Source: Streptomyces sp. R21 (lineage in GTDB: Bacteria; Actinomycetota; Actinomycetes; Streptomycetales; Streptomycetaceae). Taken from it: a DNA stretch of 64,000 nucleotides. How positions within the stretch are numbered: the first letter of the stretch is position 1; each line of letters begins with the position of its first letter. A program made the translations under genes and the position numbers. This document shows, piece after piece, positions 1 through 8,489 of the stretch. The stretch is from contig NZ_CP163435.1 in assembly GCF_041051975.1 (NCBI RefSeq), positions 6,985,001 through 7,049,000 of the forward strand. The letters run 5' to 3'. Under the pieces are notes generated by a model. It was not told where the DNA came from and did not search any database. It saw only the letters and a list, made by a program, of their open reading frames with translations.

Positions 1-227
1 CAGGTGCCGCTGATGGTGATCCAGGTCGGGAACAGATCCCGGCTGTAGCCGGTCCGGACCTCGGTCGCCACGTCCAGGGAGGCGAGGTAGGTGCGGGCGG
101 TGGCGGCGCTGACCGGGGTGGGCAGCGCGGCGGAGGCGGCCGGACCGTTGAAAAGTCCGACCGAGGCTATGAGAGCACTGAGCGCGGCGACTATGCTGAG
201 CCGTCGACGCGCGTAGACCTTCGCCAT
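1..227 (-). CDS. Secreted HNH endonuclease family protein (DUF1524), C-terminus outside window
   Basis: The 5' part of a gene read leftward; only about 75 residues are inside the window. The start ATG (complement of 225-227) opens a typical Sec signal peptide: basic MAKVYARRR, a hydrophobic stretch, and a likely cleavage after PAASA. The mature start (LPTPVSAATARTYLASL, then a RTGYSRDLFPTWI segment) matches the N-terminus of the small secreted DUF1524/HNH nucleases common in Streptomyces. The catalytic HNH part would lie beyond position 1, so the nuclease assignment is by recall of the family N-terminus, not by seeing the active site. The protein probably acts outside the cell on nucleic acid. 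A purine-rich stretch AAAGGGAG lies just upstream of the start as a ribosome binding site. Confidence 0.7.
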   Translation of the reverse strand, partial: MAKVYARRRLSIVAALSALIASVGLFNGPAASAALPTPVSAATARTYLASLDVATEVRTGYSRDLFPTWITISGT

Positions 228-420
228 GCGAACTCCCTTTGAGTGGGGGGAAGTTGAGGTGCGAGCGGGGAAATGCTCGCGGCGCTCGGTTTCCGGAGGA
301 TGTGGGGCAGGTAAGAAGCTAGTGACGTGCTCATGACACGACAAGGTCCCTGACGGGATCGGTCGGGACCAAAGGCCCTACGGGGGCCGCGCGGGATTCG
401 CGTACGATGGACGGCGCAGA

Positions 421-556
421 AGGGGAGTAGCTCTTCGCCGGACCGTCGACATACTGCTCAGCTCGTCTGAGCCGGCGCCCGGAGGCAGGCCTCGTCCAGG
501 GGGTCGGCCAGCGAGACCTTCGGCAAGCAGTGCACCGACCCGTGCCCATGGCACGG
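421..556 (+). promoter_or_regulatory. yybP-ykoY family Mn2+ riboswitch
   Basis: The leader of the downstream GDT1-family gene contains the conserved blocks of the yybP-ykoY aptamer in the right order: GGGGAGTAGC at 422-431, GTCGACATACTGC at 445-457, and CAGCGAGACCTTC near 509-521. A hairpin CGTGCC-CAT-GGCACG follows at 541-555 and may belong to the expression platform. This aptamer binds Mn2+ and is known to sit in front of UPF0016/GDT1, TerC, MntP and P-type ATPase genes, which fits the gene here. The exact 3' end and the on/off mechanism cannot be settled by eye. Confidence 0.85.
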
Positions 557-639
557 GAGCTCTTGTGTGCTGCCGTGCCGAGGTGTCGCAGCACAGTCAC
601 AGCACTCTCGGTGGGGCAGCCCCGACCGATTGAGGAACC

Positions 640-1221
640 TTGATCAGCATCACCGTCCTGGCGCTCGTCTTCGGCGTCGTCTTCCTCGCCGAACTGCCGG
701 ACAAGACGGCCCTCGCCGGGCTCGTCCTCGGCACGCGCTACCGCGCCTCGTACGTCTTCGTGGGCGTCGCCGCCGCCTTCGCGCTCCATGTCGCCCTCGC
801 CGTCGCGGCGGGCAGCGTCCTCACGCTCCTGCCCCAGCAGATCCTGCACGCGCTGACCGGTGTGCTCTTCCTCGGCGGCGCGGCCGTGTTGCTGATGAAG
901 AAGGATGAGGATGAGGGGGAGGTGCGCAAGCCCGAGAACCAGAGCTTCTGGAAGGTCTCGGGGGCGGGCTTCATGCTCATTCTGGTCGCCGAGTTCGGCG
1001 ATCTCACGCAGATCATGACGGCGAACCTCGCGGCCCGCTACGACGACCCGCTCTCCGTCGGCCTCGGCGCGGTGCTCGCGCTGTGGGCGGTGGCCGGGCT
1101 CGGCATCGTCGGCGGCCGGGCGCTGATGAAGCGGGTGCCGCTGCGGCTGATCACCAAGGTGGCGGCCGTGCTGATGCTGGCGCTGGGGCTCTGGAGCCTC
1201 TACGAGGCGGTGTCGGACTGA
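640..1221 (+). CDS. TMEM165/GDT1 (UPF0016) family manganese transporter
   Basis: A 193-residue integral membrane protein with about six membrane segments arranged as an internal repeat. It has the two UPF0016 signature sequences: FLAELPDKTALAGL near residue 12 and LVAEFGDLTQIMTA near residue 112, i.e. the E-x-G/P-D-K/L-T/S motifs that line the cation pore. The family moves Mn2+ or Ca2+ across membranes in exchange for protons; in bacteria it mainly exports Mn2+. The start is TTG at 640, preceded by GAGGAACC. The Mn2+ riboswitch in its 200-nt leader strongly supports a manganese homeostasis role and predicts induction when internal Mn2+ is high. Confidence 0.9.
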   Translation: MISITVLALVFGVVFLAELPDKTALAGLVLGTRYRASYVFVGVAAAFALHVALAVAAGSVLTLLPQQILHALTGVLFLGGAAVLLMKKDEDEGEVRKPENQSFWKVSGAGFMLILVAEFGDLTQIMTANLAARYDDPLSVGLGAVLALWAVAGLGIVGGRALMKRVPLRLITKVAAVLMLALGLWSLYEAVSD

Positions 1222-1475
1222 GCGGTCCGGTGAACGGAAGGCGTCCGTCCGGTGTCCGTACGAGGTCCCGGCGGGGTCCCTGTGCATCGTCCCTGGTCAG
1301 AAGTGGTGGCGCAAAGGGCGTCCCGTTTTGTATCGTGGAGGAACAAAGTGGCTCCCGCCCGCACTCCCTGACCGGCGGGCGGGGCCGCCTTGTCCCGGGG
1401 GCCGTAATCGCGGCCCCTTACCTGCGTTTCTGCACTTCCGCATTTCCCGCGTTTCCTGCGCTCTGGAGCCTGCCG

Positions 1476-2141
1476 ATGACGGCCACGACCGTTTCCGTTC
1501 TGACCGCCCGCGCCCTCCTGCTCGACATGGACGGCACCCTCGTCAACTCGGACGCCGTCGTGGAACGCTGCTGGCGCCGCTGGGCCGAGCGGCAAGGGCT
1601 CGACGGGGACGAGGTCATGAAGGTCGTCCACGGACGGCAGGGGTACGCCTCCATGGCCGTACTGCTGCCCGACCGGCCCATGGCGCAGAACCACGCGGAC
1701 AACGCGCGCATGCTCGCCGAGGAGACCGCGGACATGGACGGCGTCGTCGCCGTCCCCGGCGCCGAGGCGTTCCTCGCCTCCCTCGCCGGGCTGCCGCACG
1801 CGCTCGTGACCTCCGCGGACGTCGGCCTGTCCACCGCGCGGATGGCCGCCGCGGGGCTGGGGCTGCCCGACGTGCGGATCACCGCCGAGTCCGTCGGCGC
1901 GAGCAAGCCGGATCCCGAGGGGTTCCTGAAGGGCGCCGCCGAACTCGGCATCGCGCCCGAGGACTGCGTGGTCTTCGAGGACTCCGGGGCCGGGATCACC
2001 GCGGGGCGCTCCGCGGGGATGCGGGTCGTGGGGGTGGGCCCCCGTGCCGGGGTGCACCAGCCGGACGTGCTCGTCCGTGACCTGCGGCAGGTGCGGGTCG
2101 AGGATGCCGGGGGCGGCCTGATCCGCCTGCACGTGGGCTAG
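1476..2141 (+). CDS. HAD-superfamily phosphatase (HAD-IA, sugar-phosphatase like)
   Basis: A 221-residue soluble hydrolase. Motif I is LLDMDGTLVNSD near residue 13-24, with the first Asp as the nucleophile. Motif II is the VTSADV Thr/Ser region near residue 110, the motif III Lys is in SKPDPEGF near residue 145, and motif IV is VFEDSGAG near residue 166. The cap between motifs I and II is the four-helix type of HAD-IA phosphatases such as phosphoglycolate or glycerol/sugar phosphatases. The substrate cannot be read from sequence. The start ATG at 1476 was chosen because the DMDGT motif must lie near the N-terminus; the frame is open farther upstream but that part looks like noise. The gene appears monocistronic. 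Confidence 0.85.
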   Translation: MTATTVSVLTARALLLDMDGTLVNSDAVVERCWRRWAERQGLDGDEVMKVVHGRQGYASMAVLLPDRPMAQNHADNARMLAEETADMDGVVAVPGAEAFLASLAGLPHALVTSADVGLSTARMAAAGLGLPDVRITAESVGASKPDPEGFLKGAAELGIAPEDCVVFEDSGAGITAGRSAGMRVVGVGPRAGVHQPDVLVRDLRQVRVEDAGGGLIRLHVG

Positions 2142-2156
2142 GCCGCGCCTCTTAAA

Positions 2157-2172
2157 CGGGGCTTCGCCCCGG
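2157..2172 (+). terminator. Short hairpin after the HAD phosphatase gene
   Basis: ACGGGGC-TTC-GCCCCGG forms a tight stem with a three-base loop, starting about 15 nt after the stop codon at 2141. There is no clear U tract, which is common for terminators in high-GC genomes. Confidence 0.5.
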
Positions 2173-2210
2173 GGGCGACCTTCCTTCACCCCTGGCCTGT
2201 TCTCCCGGAG

Positions 2211-2356
2211 CCCGGGGTGGGTGGGCAAACCCCGGGTGCCCCTAGTTGCCTTGTCACCCGGCGTGGGTGCTGGGCGGGGGTGGGTCACGCAACTCGGCGC
2301 TATCGAGGCGCCGCCTGCGCCCACCCGTGCCGCCCCAGCGGCACGATTGCCCGCAG
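2211..2356. repeat. Dispersed about 146-bp intergenic repeat, copy A
   Basis: The sequence between the HAD gene and the next convergent gene is almost identical, as the reverse complement, to 50403-50549. Shared blocks include GGGTGGGCAAACCCCGGGTG, GTCACCCGGCGTGGGTGCTG and GTGCCGCCCCAGCGGCACGA, with only a handful of mismatches over the length. It has several nested inverted repeats, so it could fold as RNA or DNA. It does not look coding. It lies between two convergent genes (stops at 2141 and 2430). Confidence 0.8.
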
Positions 2357-2429
2357 CTAAGCGAGTACGCGCCCGCAGTCGCCCACCGGCATGGCCCCGA
2401 CCCACCACGCACCCCACTGCGAACGGCGC

Positions 2430-3386
2430 CTACGGCTCCCGCGTCTCCGATTCCAGGCGGGCCCTGGTCGTGCCGCCGTAGACGCCCAGCTCGTCCGCGG
2501 TGATGCCGCGGGCCCACTGGTAGCGGCGTACGGCGTCCTCGACCGTGGCGTTGTAGTTGCCGTTGGGGTCGCCGATGAAGAGGGACAACTGGCTGAGGCG
2601 GAGCTGGAGTTCGGTGACTTCGGGGCCCCGGTCGCCGCGTCGGAGGGACTGGGTGCGGCGCTGGTCGGAGGTGTTCTCGGTGGGGATCACCGAGCCGGTG
2701 GCGGAGACGGTGGTGGGGGCTCCCGACGGCGTGGCCGTCCCCGACGGCGCCGTCGCCGTCGGCGCGGCACTCGACTCCGAGGGGGATGCCGAGGGCGACG
2801 GGGAAGGGGACGCGCTCGCGCTGCGCGAGGGAGCCGGGTTCGCCACCGGGGCCGACGCCGTGGACGACTCGGCCCCCGACGCGGACTCCGACGCCGCCTC
2901 GGAGGGCACGTCCGGCACGCTCGCCCGCGTGTCGTCGGGCAACGCCCGGTCCCGCGCGGGCGTGTCGTAAGAGAACACCCCGCTCGCGAACCCCGCCGCG
3001 GCCACCACGGTCACCACCGCACCCGCCGCGCCGAGCAGAACGGCACGCCTCCGACGCCGCGGCGCCGCCGGCTCCGCCCGGACCGACGGCTCGCCCTCCA
3101 CCGCGGCCGCTTCCCGGAAGAGCCCCACATCACCGACCCCGACCCCGACCCCGTCCGGCACCGCCGCCAGCCGCATCGTCGCCGCGGAATCGTCGGCGTC
3201 CCCGGGCTCCAGCTCCACGTAAGGCCGTATGCGCAGCGGGTCGAAGTCCTCCGCCGCGGCCGCCTCCGCCGTGCGGGCGTCCCGCAGCGCGTCGGACGCC
3301 CGTTGGGTGCACGCGCAGGAAGGCGTGCCGTCCGGCGCCCGAGGTGCTCCGCACTCGGGGCAGACAAGCCCCTTCACATCCGTCAC
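2430..3386 (-). CDS. Membrane-anchored peptidoglycan-binding domain protein
   Basis: About 318 residues. The N-terminus carries a zinc-ribbon-like pair CPECG (near residue 8) and CAC (near residue 23). A cytoplasmic region with a run of basic residues RRRRR leads to one membrane span (LLGAAGAVVTVVAAAGF, near residue 120), then a long Ser/Ala/Pro/Thr-rich stalk, and finally a PGBD-type repeat (LRRGDRGPEVTELQLRLSQL ... YNATVEDAVRRYQ) near residues 240-310. The topology places the peptidoglycan-binding domain outside and the zinc ribbon inside. I prefer the GTG at 3384-3386 because GGGAGG sits about 8 nt before it; an in-frame ATG at 3416 would add 10 residues that do not resemble the family. 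Its role is probably in sensing or anchoring to the wall. Confidence 0.75.
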   Translation of the reverse strand: MTDVKGLVCPECGAPRAPDGTPSCACTQRASDALRDARTAEAAAAEDFDPLRIRPYVELEPGDADDSAATMRLAAVPDGVGVGVGDVGLFREAAAVEGEPSVRAEPAAPRRRRRAVLLGAAGAVVTVVAAAGFASGVFSYDTPARDRALPDDTRASVPDVPSEAASESASGAESSTASAPVANPAPSRSASASPSPSPSASPSESSAAPTATAPSGTATPSGAPTTVSATGSVIPTENTSDQRRTQSLRRGDRGPEVTELQLRLSQLSLFIGDPNGNYNATVEDAVRRYQWARGITADELGVYGGTTRARLESETREP

Positions 3387-3554
3387 GCGTGGATCCCTCC
3401 CCCAGAAGAACTCCACAGATTATGCAGATCTCCCACACGCCAGGGCTCAGGAGCCCCGGGATTTCCGGCCACGACGAGGACTCAACAGGCCATAACGGGT
3501 CACACCGACCAGGATGGAAGTGACCGAGACCCGAGGGGCCCACGGGAGTTCTTC

Positions 3555-5759
3555 ATGACCGAGGACGCGCACCAGGCAGCCGGACAGGGCCAGAACGCAC
3601 CCGCAGGCGACGCACCCGCAGGCGACGCGCCCACGGACAACCCACCCACAGGCAACGCACTCGCAGACAACCCACCCCCAGGCGACGCACCCACAGCCAA
3701 CCCACCCGCGCAGACCGCCCTCGCCCGGCACCGCAACGCCCCCACCCCCGACCAGCACGTCCCCGGCGGCGTCATGGTCTCGATCGGCGCCCTCCTGCTG
3801 GGCATGCTGCTCGCCGCGCTGGACCAGACGATCGTGTCGACCGCGCTGCCGACCATCGTCAGTGACCTCGGCGGTCTGGAGCACCTCTCCTGGGTGGTCA
3901 CCGCGTACCTGCTCGCGTCGACCGCGGCGACCCCGCTGTGGGGCAAGCTCGGCGACCAGTACGGCCGAAAGCGGCTGTTCCAGGCGGCGATCGTGATCTT
4001 CCTGATCGGGTCGGCGCTGTGCGGCATGGCGCAGAACATGCCGCAGCTGATCGGCTTCCGCGCGTTGCAGGGTCTCGGCGGCGGCGGGCTGATGGTGCTG
4101 TCGATGGCGATCGTCGGCGACCTCGTGCCGCCGCGCGAACGCGGCAAGTACCAGGGGCTGTTCGGCGCGGTGTTCGGCGCTACGAGCGTGCTCGGCCCGC
4201 TGCTCGGCGGCCTGTTCACGGAGCACCTGAGCTGGCGCTGGGTGTTCTACATCAACCTGCCGGTCGGCATCGTGGCCCTCGCCGTGATCGCGGCGGTCCT
4301 GCACATCCCGCACCGCGCCGAGCACCACGTCATCGACTACCTCGGCACCCTCCTCATCGCCACCGTCGCCACCTGCCTGATCCTGGTGGCGTCGCTCGGC
4401 GGCACCACCTGGGACTGGAACTCGCCGCAGCTGATCGGCGTCGCGGTCCTCGGTGTCGTCCTGGCGGTGGTCTTCGTCGCCGTCGAACAACGGGCGGCCG
4501 AACCCGTCCTCCCCCTCAAGCTGTTCCGCATCCGCACGTTCACGCTCGCCGCCGTCATCAGCTTCATCGTCGGCTTCGCGATGTTCGGCGCGATGACGTA
4601 CCTCCCCACCTTCCTCCAGGTCGTCCAGGGCGTGACGCCCACGATGTCCGGCGTGCACATGCTGCCCATGGTGTTCGGCCTGCTGCTCTCCTCCACCGCC
4701 TCCGGCCAGATCGTCAGCCGTACCGGGCGCTGGAAGGTGTTCCCCATCGCCGGCACGGCGGTCACGGCCCTCGGTCTGCTCCTGCTGCACCAGCTCGACG
4801 AGAACAGCAGCACCGGCGAGATGAGCGCGTACTTCTTCGTCTTCGGACTGGGCCTCGGCCTGGTCATGCAGGTCCTCGTGCTGATCGTGCAGAACGCCGT
4901 CTCGTACGAGGATCTGGGCGTCGCCACCTCCGGCGCCACCTTCTTCCGCTCCATCGGCGCCTCGTTCGGCGTGGCCATCTTCGGCACGGTCTTCGCGAGC
5001 CGCCTGGGCGACAAGCTGACGGACGCGCTCAGCGGACAGCAGCTCCCGGCGGGCATCACCCCGGACTCCCTCAAGGCCGACCCGAAGGGCATCTCCGAAC
5101 TCCCGTCCACCCTGCAGCCGTCGGTCCTGCACGCGTACGCCGCGTCCATCACGGACGTGTTCCTGTACGCCGCCCCGGTCGCCGTCCTCGGCTTCCTGCT
5201 GGCCTGGTTCCTGCGTGAGGACAAGCTGCGGGGCGCCGTCACGACCCCCGATCTCACGGAGACGCTCGCCAGCAACCCGGTGCAACGCTCGTCGCATGAC
5301 GAGGTGTGCCGGGCGCTGTCCGTGCTCGGCACCCGTGAGGGGCGCCGGGAGATCTACGAGAAGATCACCGCGCGAGCGGGCTACGACCTGCTGCCCGCGG
5401 CGAGCTGGCTGCTGCTGCGCATCAGGAAGTACGGCTGGGCGGAACCCGCGGTGCTCGCCGAGCGCAGCTCCGTACCGCTGCATGTCGTGATCGCCGCGGC
5501 CCGCCAGGTCGAGGAGCGCCGTCTCGCCGTCCGCGAGGGCCTCGACATGATCCTCACGGACGAGGGCCGGGTGACTGCGGAGAAGCTGGCCGAGGCGCGC
5601 GAGGAGTCCCTGGCCGAACTGCTCGGCGACTGGTGGGGCCCCGACCGCCCCACCGACCTGACCCAGCTGATCAAGGAACTCAACGCGGAGATGTGCGGCT
5701 CCGACGCGGAACGCCCGCACGACGGCACGACCCAACGCCCGTACGGAACGTACGCCTGA
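3555..5759 (+). CDS. MFS drug exporter (DHA2/EmrB type) with C-terminal winged-helix domain
   Basis: 734 residues in three parts. Residues 1-70 are a Pro/Asn/Ala-rich tail made of seven degenerate five-residue repeats. Residues about 72-570 form a 14-span DHA2 transporter with LDQTIVSTALPTI in the first span, the loop 2-3 motif GKLGDQYGRKRLF, and motif C-like GxxxGPLLGG. Residues about 575-700 look like a MarR-type winged helix (AGYDLLPAASWLLLRI, then AEPAVLAERSSVPLHVV and VREGLDMILTDEGR). Such fusions of an exporter with a cytoplasmic winged helix occur in Streptomyces, but whether the domain binds DNA or a ligand is unknown. The ATG at 3555 follows GGGAG; the open frame upstream to 2391 overlaps a repeat and the opposite-strand gene. 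Confidence 0.85.
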   Translation: MTEDAHQAAGQGQNAPAGDAPAGDAPTDNPPTGNALADNPPPGDAPTANPPAQTALARHRNAPTPDQHVPGGVMVSIGALLLGMLLAALDQTIVSTALPTIVSDLGGLEHLSWVVTAYLLASTAATPLWGKLGDQYGRKRLFQAAIVIFLIGSALCGMAQNMPQLIGFRALQGLGGGGLMVLSMAIVGDLVPPRERGKYQGLFGAVFGATSVLGPLLGGLFTEHLSWRWVFYINLPVGIVALAVIAAVLHIPHRAEHHVIDYLGTLLIATVATCLILVASLGGTTWDWNSPQLIGVAVLGVVLAVVFVAVEQRAAEPVLPLKLFRIRTFTLAAVISFIVGFAMFGAMTYLPTFLQVVQGVTPTMSGVHMLPMVFGLLLSSTASGQIVSRTGRWKVFPIAGTAVTALGLLLLHQLDENSSTGEMSAYFFVFGLGLGLVMQVLVLIVQNAVSYEDLGVATSGATFFRSIGASFGVAIFGTVFASRLGDKLTDALSGQQLPAGITPDSLKADPKGISELPSTLQPSVLHAYAASITDVFLYAAPVAVLGFLLAWFLREDKLRGAVTTPDLTETLASNPVQRSSHDEVCRALSVLGTREGRREIYEKITARAGYDLLPAASWLLLRIRKYGWAEPAVLAERSSVPLHVVIAAARQVEERRLAVREGLDMILTDEGRVTAEKLAEAREESLAELLGDWWGPDRPTDLTQLIKELNAEMCGSDAERPHDGTTQRPYGTYA
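3606..3710 (+). repeat. Seven 15-bp tandem repeats coding the exporter's N-terminal tail
   Basis: Seven consecutive 15-bp units of the form GGCGACGCACCCGCA with variation at a few positions. They encode pentapeptides such as GDAPA, GDAPT, DNPPT, GNALA. The period is a multiple of three so copy number changes keep the frame. Confidence 0.8.
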
Positions 5760-5810
5760 GCCGCCACGAACCCGACGTCGACTCCGCTCAGACTCCGCTC
5801 CAACTCCGCT

Positions 5811-6317
5811 TCAGCTCAGCTTCTTCGCGAACCAGTGCTCGGCGTAGGGCTGGTTGTTGTGCGGCTCGGTCTCCTCGTAGCCGAGGCGGGCGTACAGGGT
5901 GCGCGCCTCCACGAGGTCGTTCCGTGTGTCGAGGACGATTCTCTCGGCACCGAGGGAGCGCGCCGCGTCCTCGGCGGCCGTCACCAGCAGCGCCGCACCG
6001 CCCCGGCCGCGCATCCCCTCGTAGAGGAAGACGCGCTTGAGCTCGGCGGTGACCGCGTCGGTCAGCTGCACGCCCGCGGTGCCGGCCGGCTCGCCCCCGT
6101 ACCGCGCGACGAGCAGCACTCCGTCCGGCGGCGCGAGGTAGTCGCCGGTGTCGGCCGCGATCTCCCGCTCCAGCTCGGCGGGGTCGGTGCGCCGCCCCTC
6201 GTGGAGCAGGTACCAGCGGTCGCTGACCTCCGTGTAGTACGCCCGCCACAGTGCGGCGGCGACGGGTGAGTCGAAGGGCTCGGGAGCGACGGTCCAAGGC
6301 GGTGTCGTACGGGTCAT
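5811..6317 (-). CDS. GNAT family N-acetyltransferase
   Basis: A 168-residue single-domain acetyltransferase. The acetyl-CoA binding motif A is seen as ELKRVFLYEGMRGRGGAALL (residues about 93-112, with the R-G-x-G-A loop), followed by AEDAARSLGAERIVLDTR and the C-terminal YARLGYEE strand. The acceptor cannot be deduced. The ATG at 6317 (MTRTTPP) was chosen; an ATG 9 bp upstream is equally possible. The gene ends near a CT-rich stretch (5778-5812) with four imperfect ACTCCGCT repeats, convergent with the MFS exporter. Confidence 0.8.
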   Translation of the reverse strand: MTRTTPPWTVAPEPFDSPVAAALWRAYYTEVSDRWYLLHEGRRTDPAELEREIAADTGDYLAPPDGVLLVARYGGEPAGTAGVQLTDAVTAELKRVFLYEGMRGRGGAALLVTAAEDAARSLGAERIVLDTRNDLVEARTLYARLGYEETEPHNNQPYAEHWFAKKLS

Positions 6318-6473
6318 GCCGGTCATTGTCACGGGGTGCCCCGTCCTCTCGGCAACCGCATTACGCCTGGGCCTCACCGCCCGCACCCCTGCTTCGGGCG
6401 GGCCGGCCGCGAATCGGCACACGCGTCCGACACACGCGTCCGACGCATTCCGGCGCACGGGAAACTGGTCGTC

Positions 6474-7193
6474 ATGAACCGAACAGACCGGCTGTACGCG
6501 CTCGTCGAGGAGCTGCGCGCCGCCGCGCCCCGCCCCCGCAGCGCGCGGACGCTCGCCCTGCGCTTCGAGGTCAGCGTCCGCACGATCGAGCGGGACCTCG
6601 CCGCACTCCAGCAGTCGGGCGTGCCGGTCTACGCCGAACCCGGCCGGACCGGCGGCTACGTCCTGGACCGGGAGCGGACCCTGCCGCCCCTGACCATCAC
6701 CCCCGCCGAGGCGACCGCGCTCGCCGTGGCCCTGCGCACGCTCACCGGCACGCCCTTCGCGGCCGACGCGCGCAGCGCCCTGCACAAGGTGCTCGCCGTG
6801 ATGCCGGAGCGGGAGCGCAAGGCCGCCGCGGACCTCACGGGCCGCGTCCAGCTGCTCGTCCCCGCCTCGGCCGAGCGGCAGCCGCCCGCGCCGGCCGTAC
6901 CGGGGCCGCTGCGGGAGGCGCTGGCGGCCGGGCGGGTGCTGAGCCTGGAGTACGTGGACCTCGCGGGCGCGCCGACCAGCCGTACCGTCGAGCCGCTGGC
7001 CTTCCTCTGCGGTGCGGAGCACTGGTACCTGGTGGCCTGGTGCCGACTGCGCTCGGGCGTCCGCTGCTTCCGCCTCGACCGGATACGGGAGGCCGCCGTA
7101 CTCGACGAGCGGATACCGGAACGCGCCATCGACCTGGCCGAACTCGACACACTCGGCTGGGACTTGATGCCACTGACCGAACTGGGCGTGTGA
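6474..7193 (+). CDS. HTH-WYL family transcriptional regulator (YafY type)
   Basis: 239 residues. The N-terminus is a helix-turn-helix of the DeoR/HTH_11 kind (ARTLALRFEVSVRTIERDLAAL, residues about 24-45) with a wing ending in GGYVLDRERTLPPL. The C-terminal half is a WYL domain (GRVLSLEYVD ... VEPLAFLCGAEHWYLVAWC, with W-Y-L near residue 182). WYL domains bind nucleotides or other ligands and switch DNA binding. The gene is divergent from the acetyltransferase with 156 bp between starts, and a small SnoaL/NTF2-like gene follows 73 bp downstream; those two neighbours are plausible targets. Confidence 0.85.
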   Translation: MNRTDRLYALVEELRAAAPRPRSARTLALRFEVSVRTIERDLAALQQSGVPVYAEPGRTGGYVLDRERTLPPLTITPAEATALAVALRTLTGTPFAADARSALHKVLAVMPERERKAAADLTGRVQLLVPASAERQPPAPAVPGPLREALAAGRVLSLEYVDLAGAPTSRTVEPLAFLCGAEHWYLVAWCRLRSGVRCFRLDRIREAAVLDERIPERAIDLAELDTLGWDLMPLTELGV

Positions 7194-7266
7194 GCGCAAT
7201 CACCGACAGGGGGTTGTCGCCCGCGACCGTGAAGCTGGGGTCTCCCACCACGGAAGGCAGCAGCAC

Positions 7267-7686
7267 ATGACATCGACCACGACCCCCAGCGCCCTCACCG
7301 CCGAGACCGGCCTCGCCCTCTTCGAGCGCTGGACGGCCTTCTGGAACGGCGACCTCGGCGAGCCCGAGCGCTTCCTCGACCCGGACTTCCGGATCCGGTT
7401 CGGCAACACCCCCGACGGTGCGGCGACCGACGACATCCACGGACCGCAGGGCATCGTCGACTACGTCGCGGGGTTCCGCGCCTCCAACCCGGCCCTGACC
7501 TTCGCCGTCGACGGCGTCCCGCTCGTCGAGGCCGGGCAGCACGGTGTGGCGGGCCGCTGGTTCGTGACGGGGGAGGACGGGGCCGGTACCGGCCTGGACA
7601 AGAGCGGCATCGACCTGTTCGAGGTGCGGGCGGGACGCATCGTGACGGTGTGGTCCGTGACGGGTCACCGCCGCTTCGCCGCGTGA
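7267..7686 (+). CDS. SnoaL-like / NTF2-fold protein
   Basis: 139 residues forming a single alpha+beta barrel of the SnoaL-like type: an N-terminal helix (GLALFERWTAFWNGDL), FLDPDFRIRFGN, a GPQGIVDYVAGFRASNP helix and closing strands VAGRWFVTGED and RIVTVWSVTGHR. These proteins act as small isomerases, hydrolases or ligand binders; the sequence gives no specific substrate. The start ATG at 7267 follows AAGGCAG. It is probably co-transcribed with the upstream WYL regulator. Confidence 0.7.
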   Translation: MTSTTTPSALTAETGLALFERWTAFWNGDLGEPERFLDPDFRIRFGNTPDGAATDDIHGPQGIVDYVAGFRASNPALTFAVDGVPLVEAGQHGVAGRWFVTGEDGAGTGLDKSGIDLFEVRAGRIVTVWSVTGHRRFAA

Positions 7687-7766
7687 CGGACGCTGTTTGA
7701 GGGACGCCTTCCGGGCAACCCGGACCGGGAACAGGCCCGTTGGGCCCAGGACCCCGGAAGGCATCC

Positions 7767-8468
7767 ATGTCCACAGGCGTGATCATCGCTCTGATCGTGA
7801 TGGTGGCGGCCGTTGTCGTTGTCGCGGCCGCCCTGACCCTTCTCGCCCGGAGGCCGCAGGGCGGGCGCAGCCTGCGGCGGCGCTTCGGGCCCGAGTACGA
7901 CCGGACCGTCACCCGGCACGACGGCGACACCCGGGCCGCCGAACGCGACCTCACCGAGCGCATCAAGCAGCACGGTTCGCTGCGTGAGCGGCCGTTGGAG
8001 CCCGCGGCCCGTGACCGGTATGTGGCCCGTTGGACGGCCGCCCAGGAACGCTTCGTCGACTCCCCGCGCGAGGCGGTGGCCGAGGCGGACCGGCTGCTCC
8101 GTGAGCTGGCCGGCGAGCGCGGCTTCCCGGACGGCGACCGCTACGAGGAACAGCTCGCCGCGCTCTCCGTGCACCACGGGCACCACGTCCACGGCTTCCG
8201 CCAGGTGCACCGGGCCGCGCAGTCCGGCGGCGCGGACGGCGGGGCGGATACGGAGGAACTGCGCGAGGCCATGGTCGAGGCCCGCACCCTCTTCGACGAA
8301 CTGGTGACCCCGGCCCGCCGGGACACCGTCAGGCAGGGCGCGGACGACCGCGCCGAGAAGGCCGAGGACACCCGCACGGCGAAGCCAGCCCGCGCCGGGG
8401 GCTCCGGCTCCGACGGACGGTCCCACCTGCCGTGGGCGTTGAACAGGCGTCAGGCAAAGGGCAGTTGA
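7767..8468 (+). CDS. Conserved hypothetical single-span membrane protein
   Basis: 233 residues. One N-terminal membrane span (GVIIALIVMVAAVVVVAAALTLL, residues 4-26) is followed by a basic segment and a cytoplasmic helical domain with the sequence RFVDSPREAVAEADRLLREL near residue 92. The C-terminal 30 residues are disordered. That helical domain recurs in the next gene, so the two are diverged paralogues. I do not recognise a function. The ATG at 7767 places the span right after the start and is preceded by GGAAGG. Confidence 0.65.
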   Translation: MSTGVIIALIVMVAAVVVVAAALTLLARRPQGGRSLRRRFGPEYDRTVTRHDGDTRAAERDLTERIKQHGSLRERPLEPAARDRYVARWTAAQERFVDSPREAVAEADRLLRELAGERGFPDGDRYEEQLAALSVHHGHHVHGFRQVHRAAQSGGADGGADTEELREAMVEARTLFDELVTPARRDTVRQGADDRAEKAEDTRTAKPARAGGSGSDGRSHLPWALNRRQAKGS

Positions 8469-8489
8469 GGACAGCCGAGGAAAGCGAAG

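Noticed and set aside
331..1287. Long reading frames antisense to the GDT1 gene and similar long antisense frames elsewhere (for example 12277-14325 minus, 3447-5735 minus, 30346-33081 minus)
   Set aside because: Their composition is low-complexity Arg/Gly/Ala/His and they lie opposite clear family members; they are shadows of high third-position GC.
2391..3554. N-terminal extension of the MFS exporter frame up to 2391
   Set aside because: It runs over the dispersed repeat and antisense to the peptidoglycan-binding gene; the translation is Arg/Pro-rich noise.
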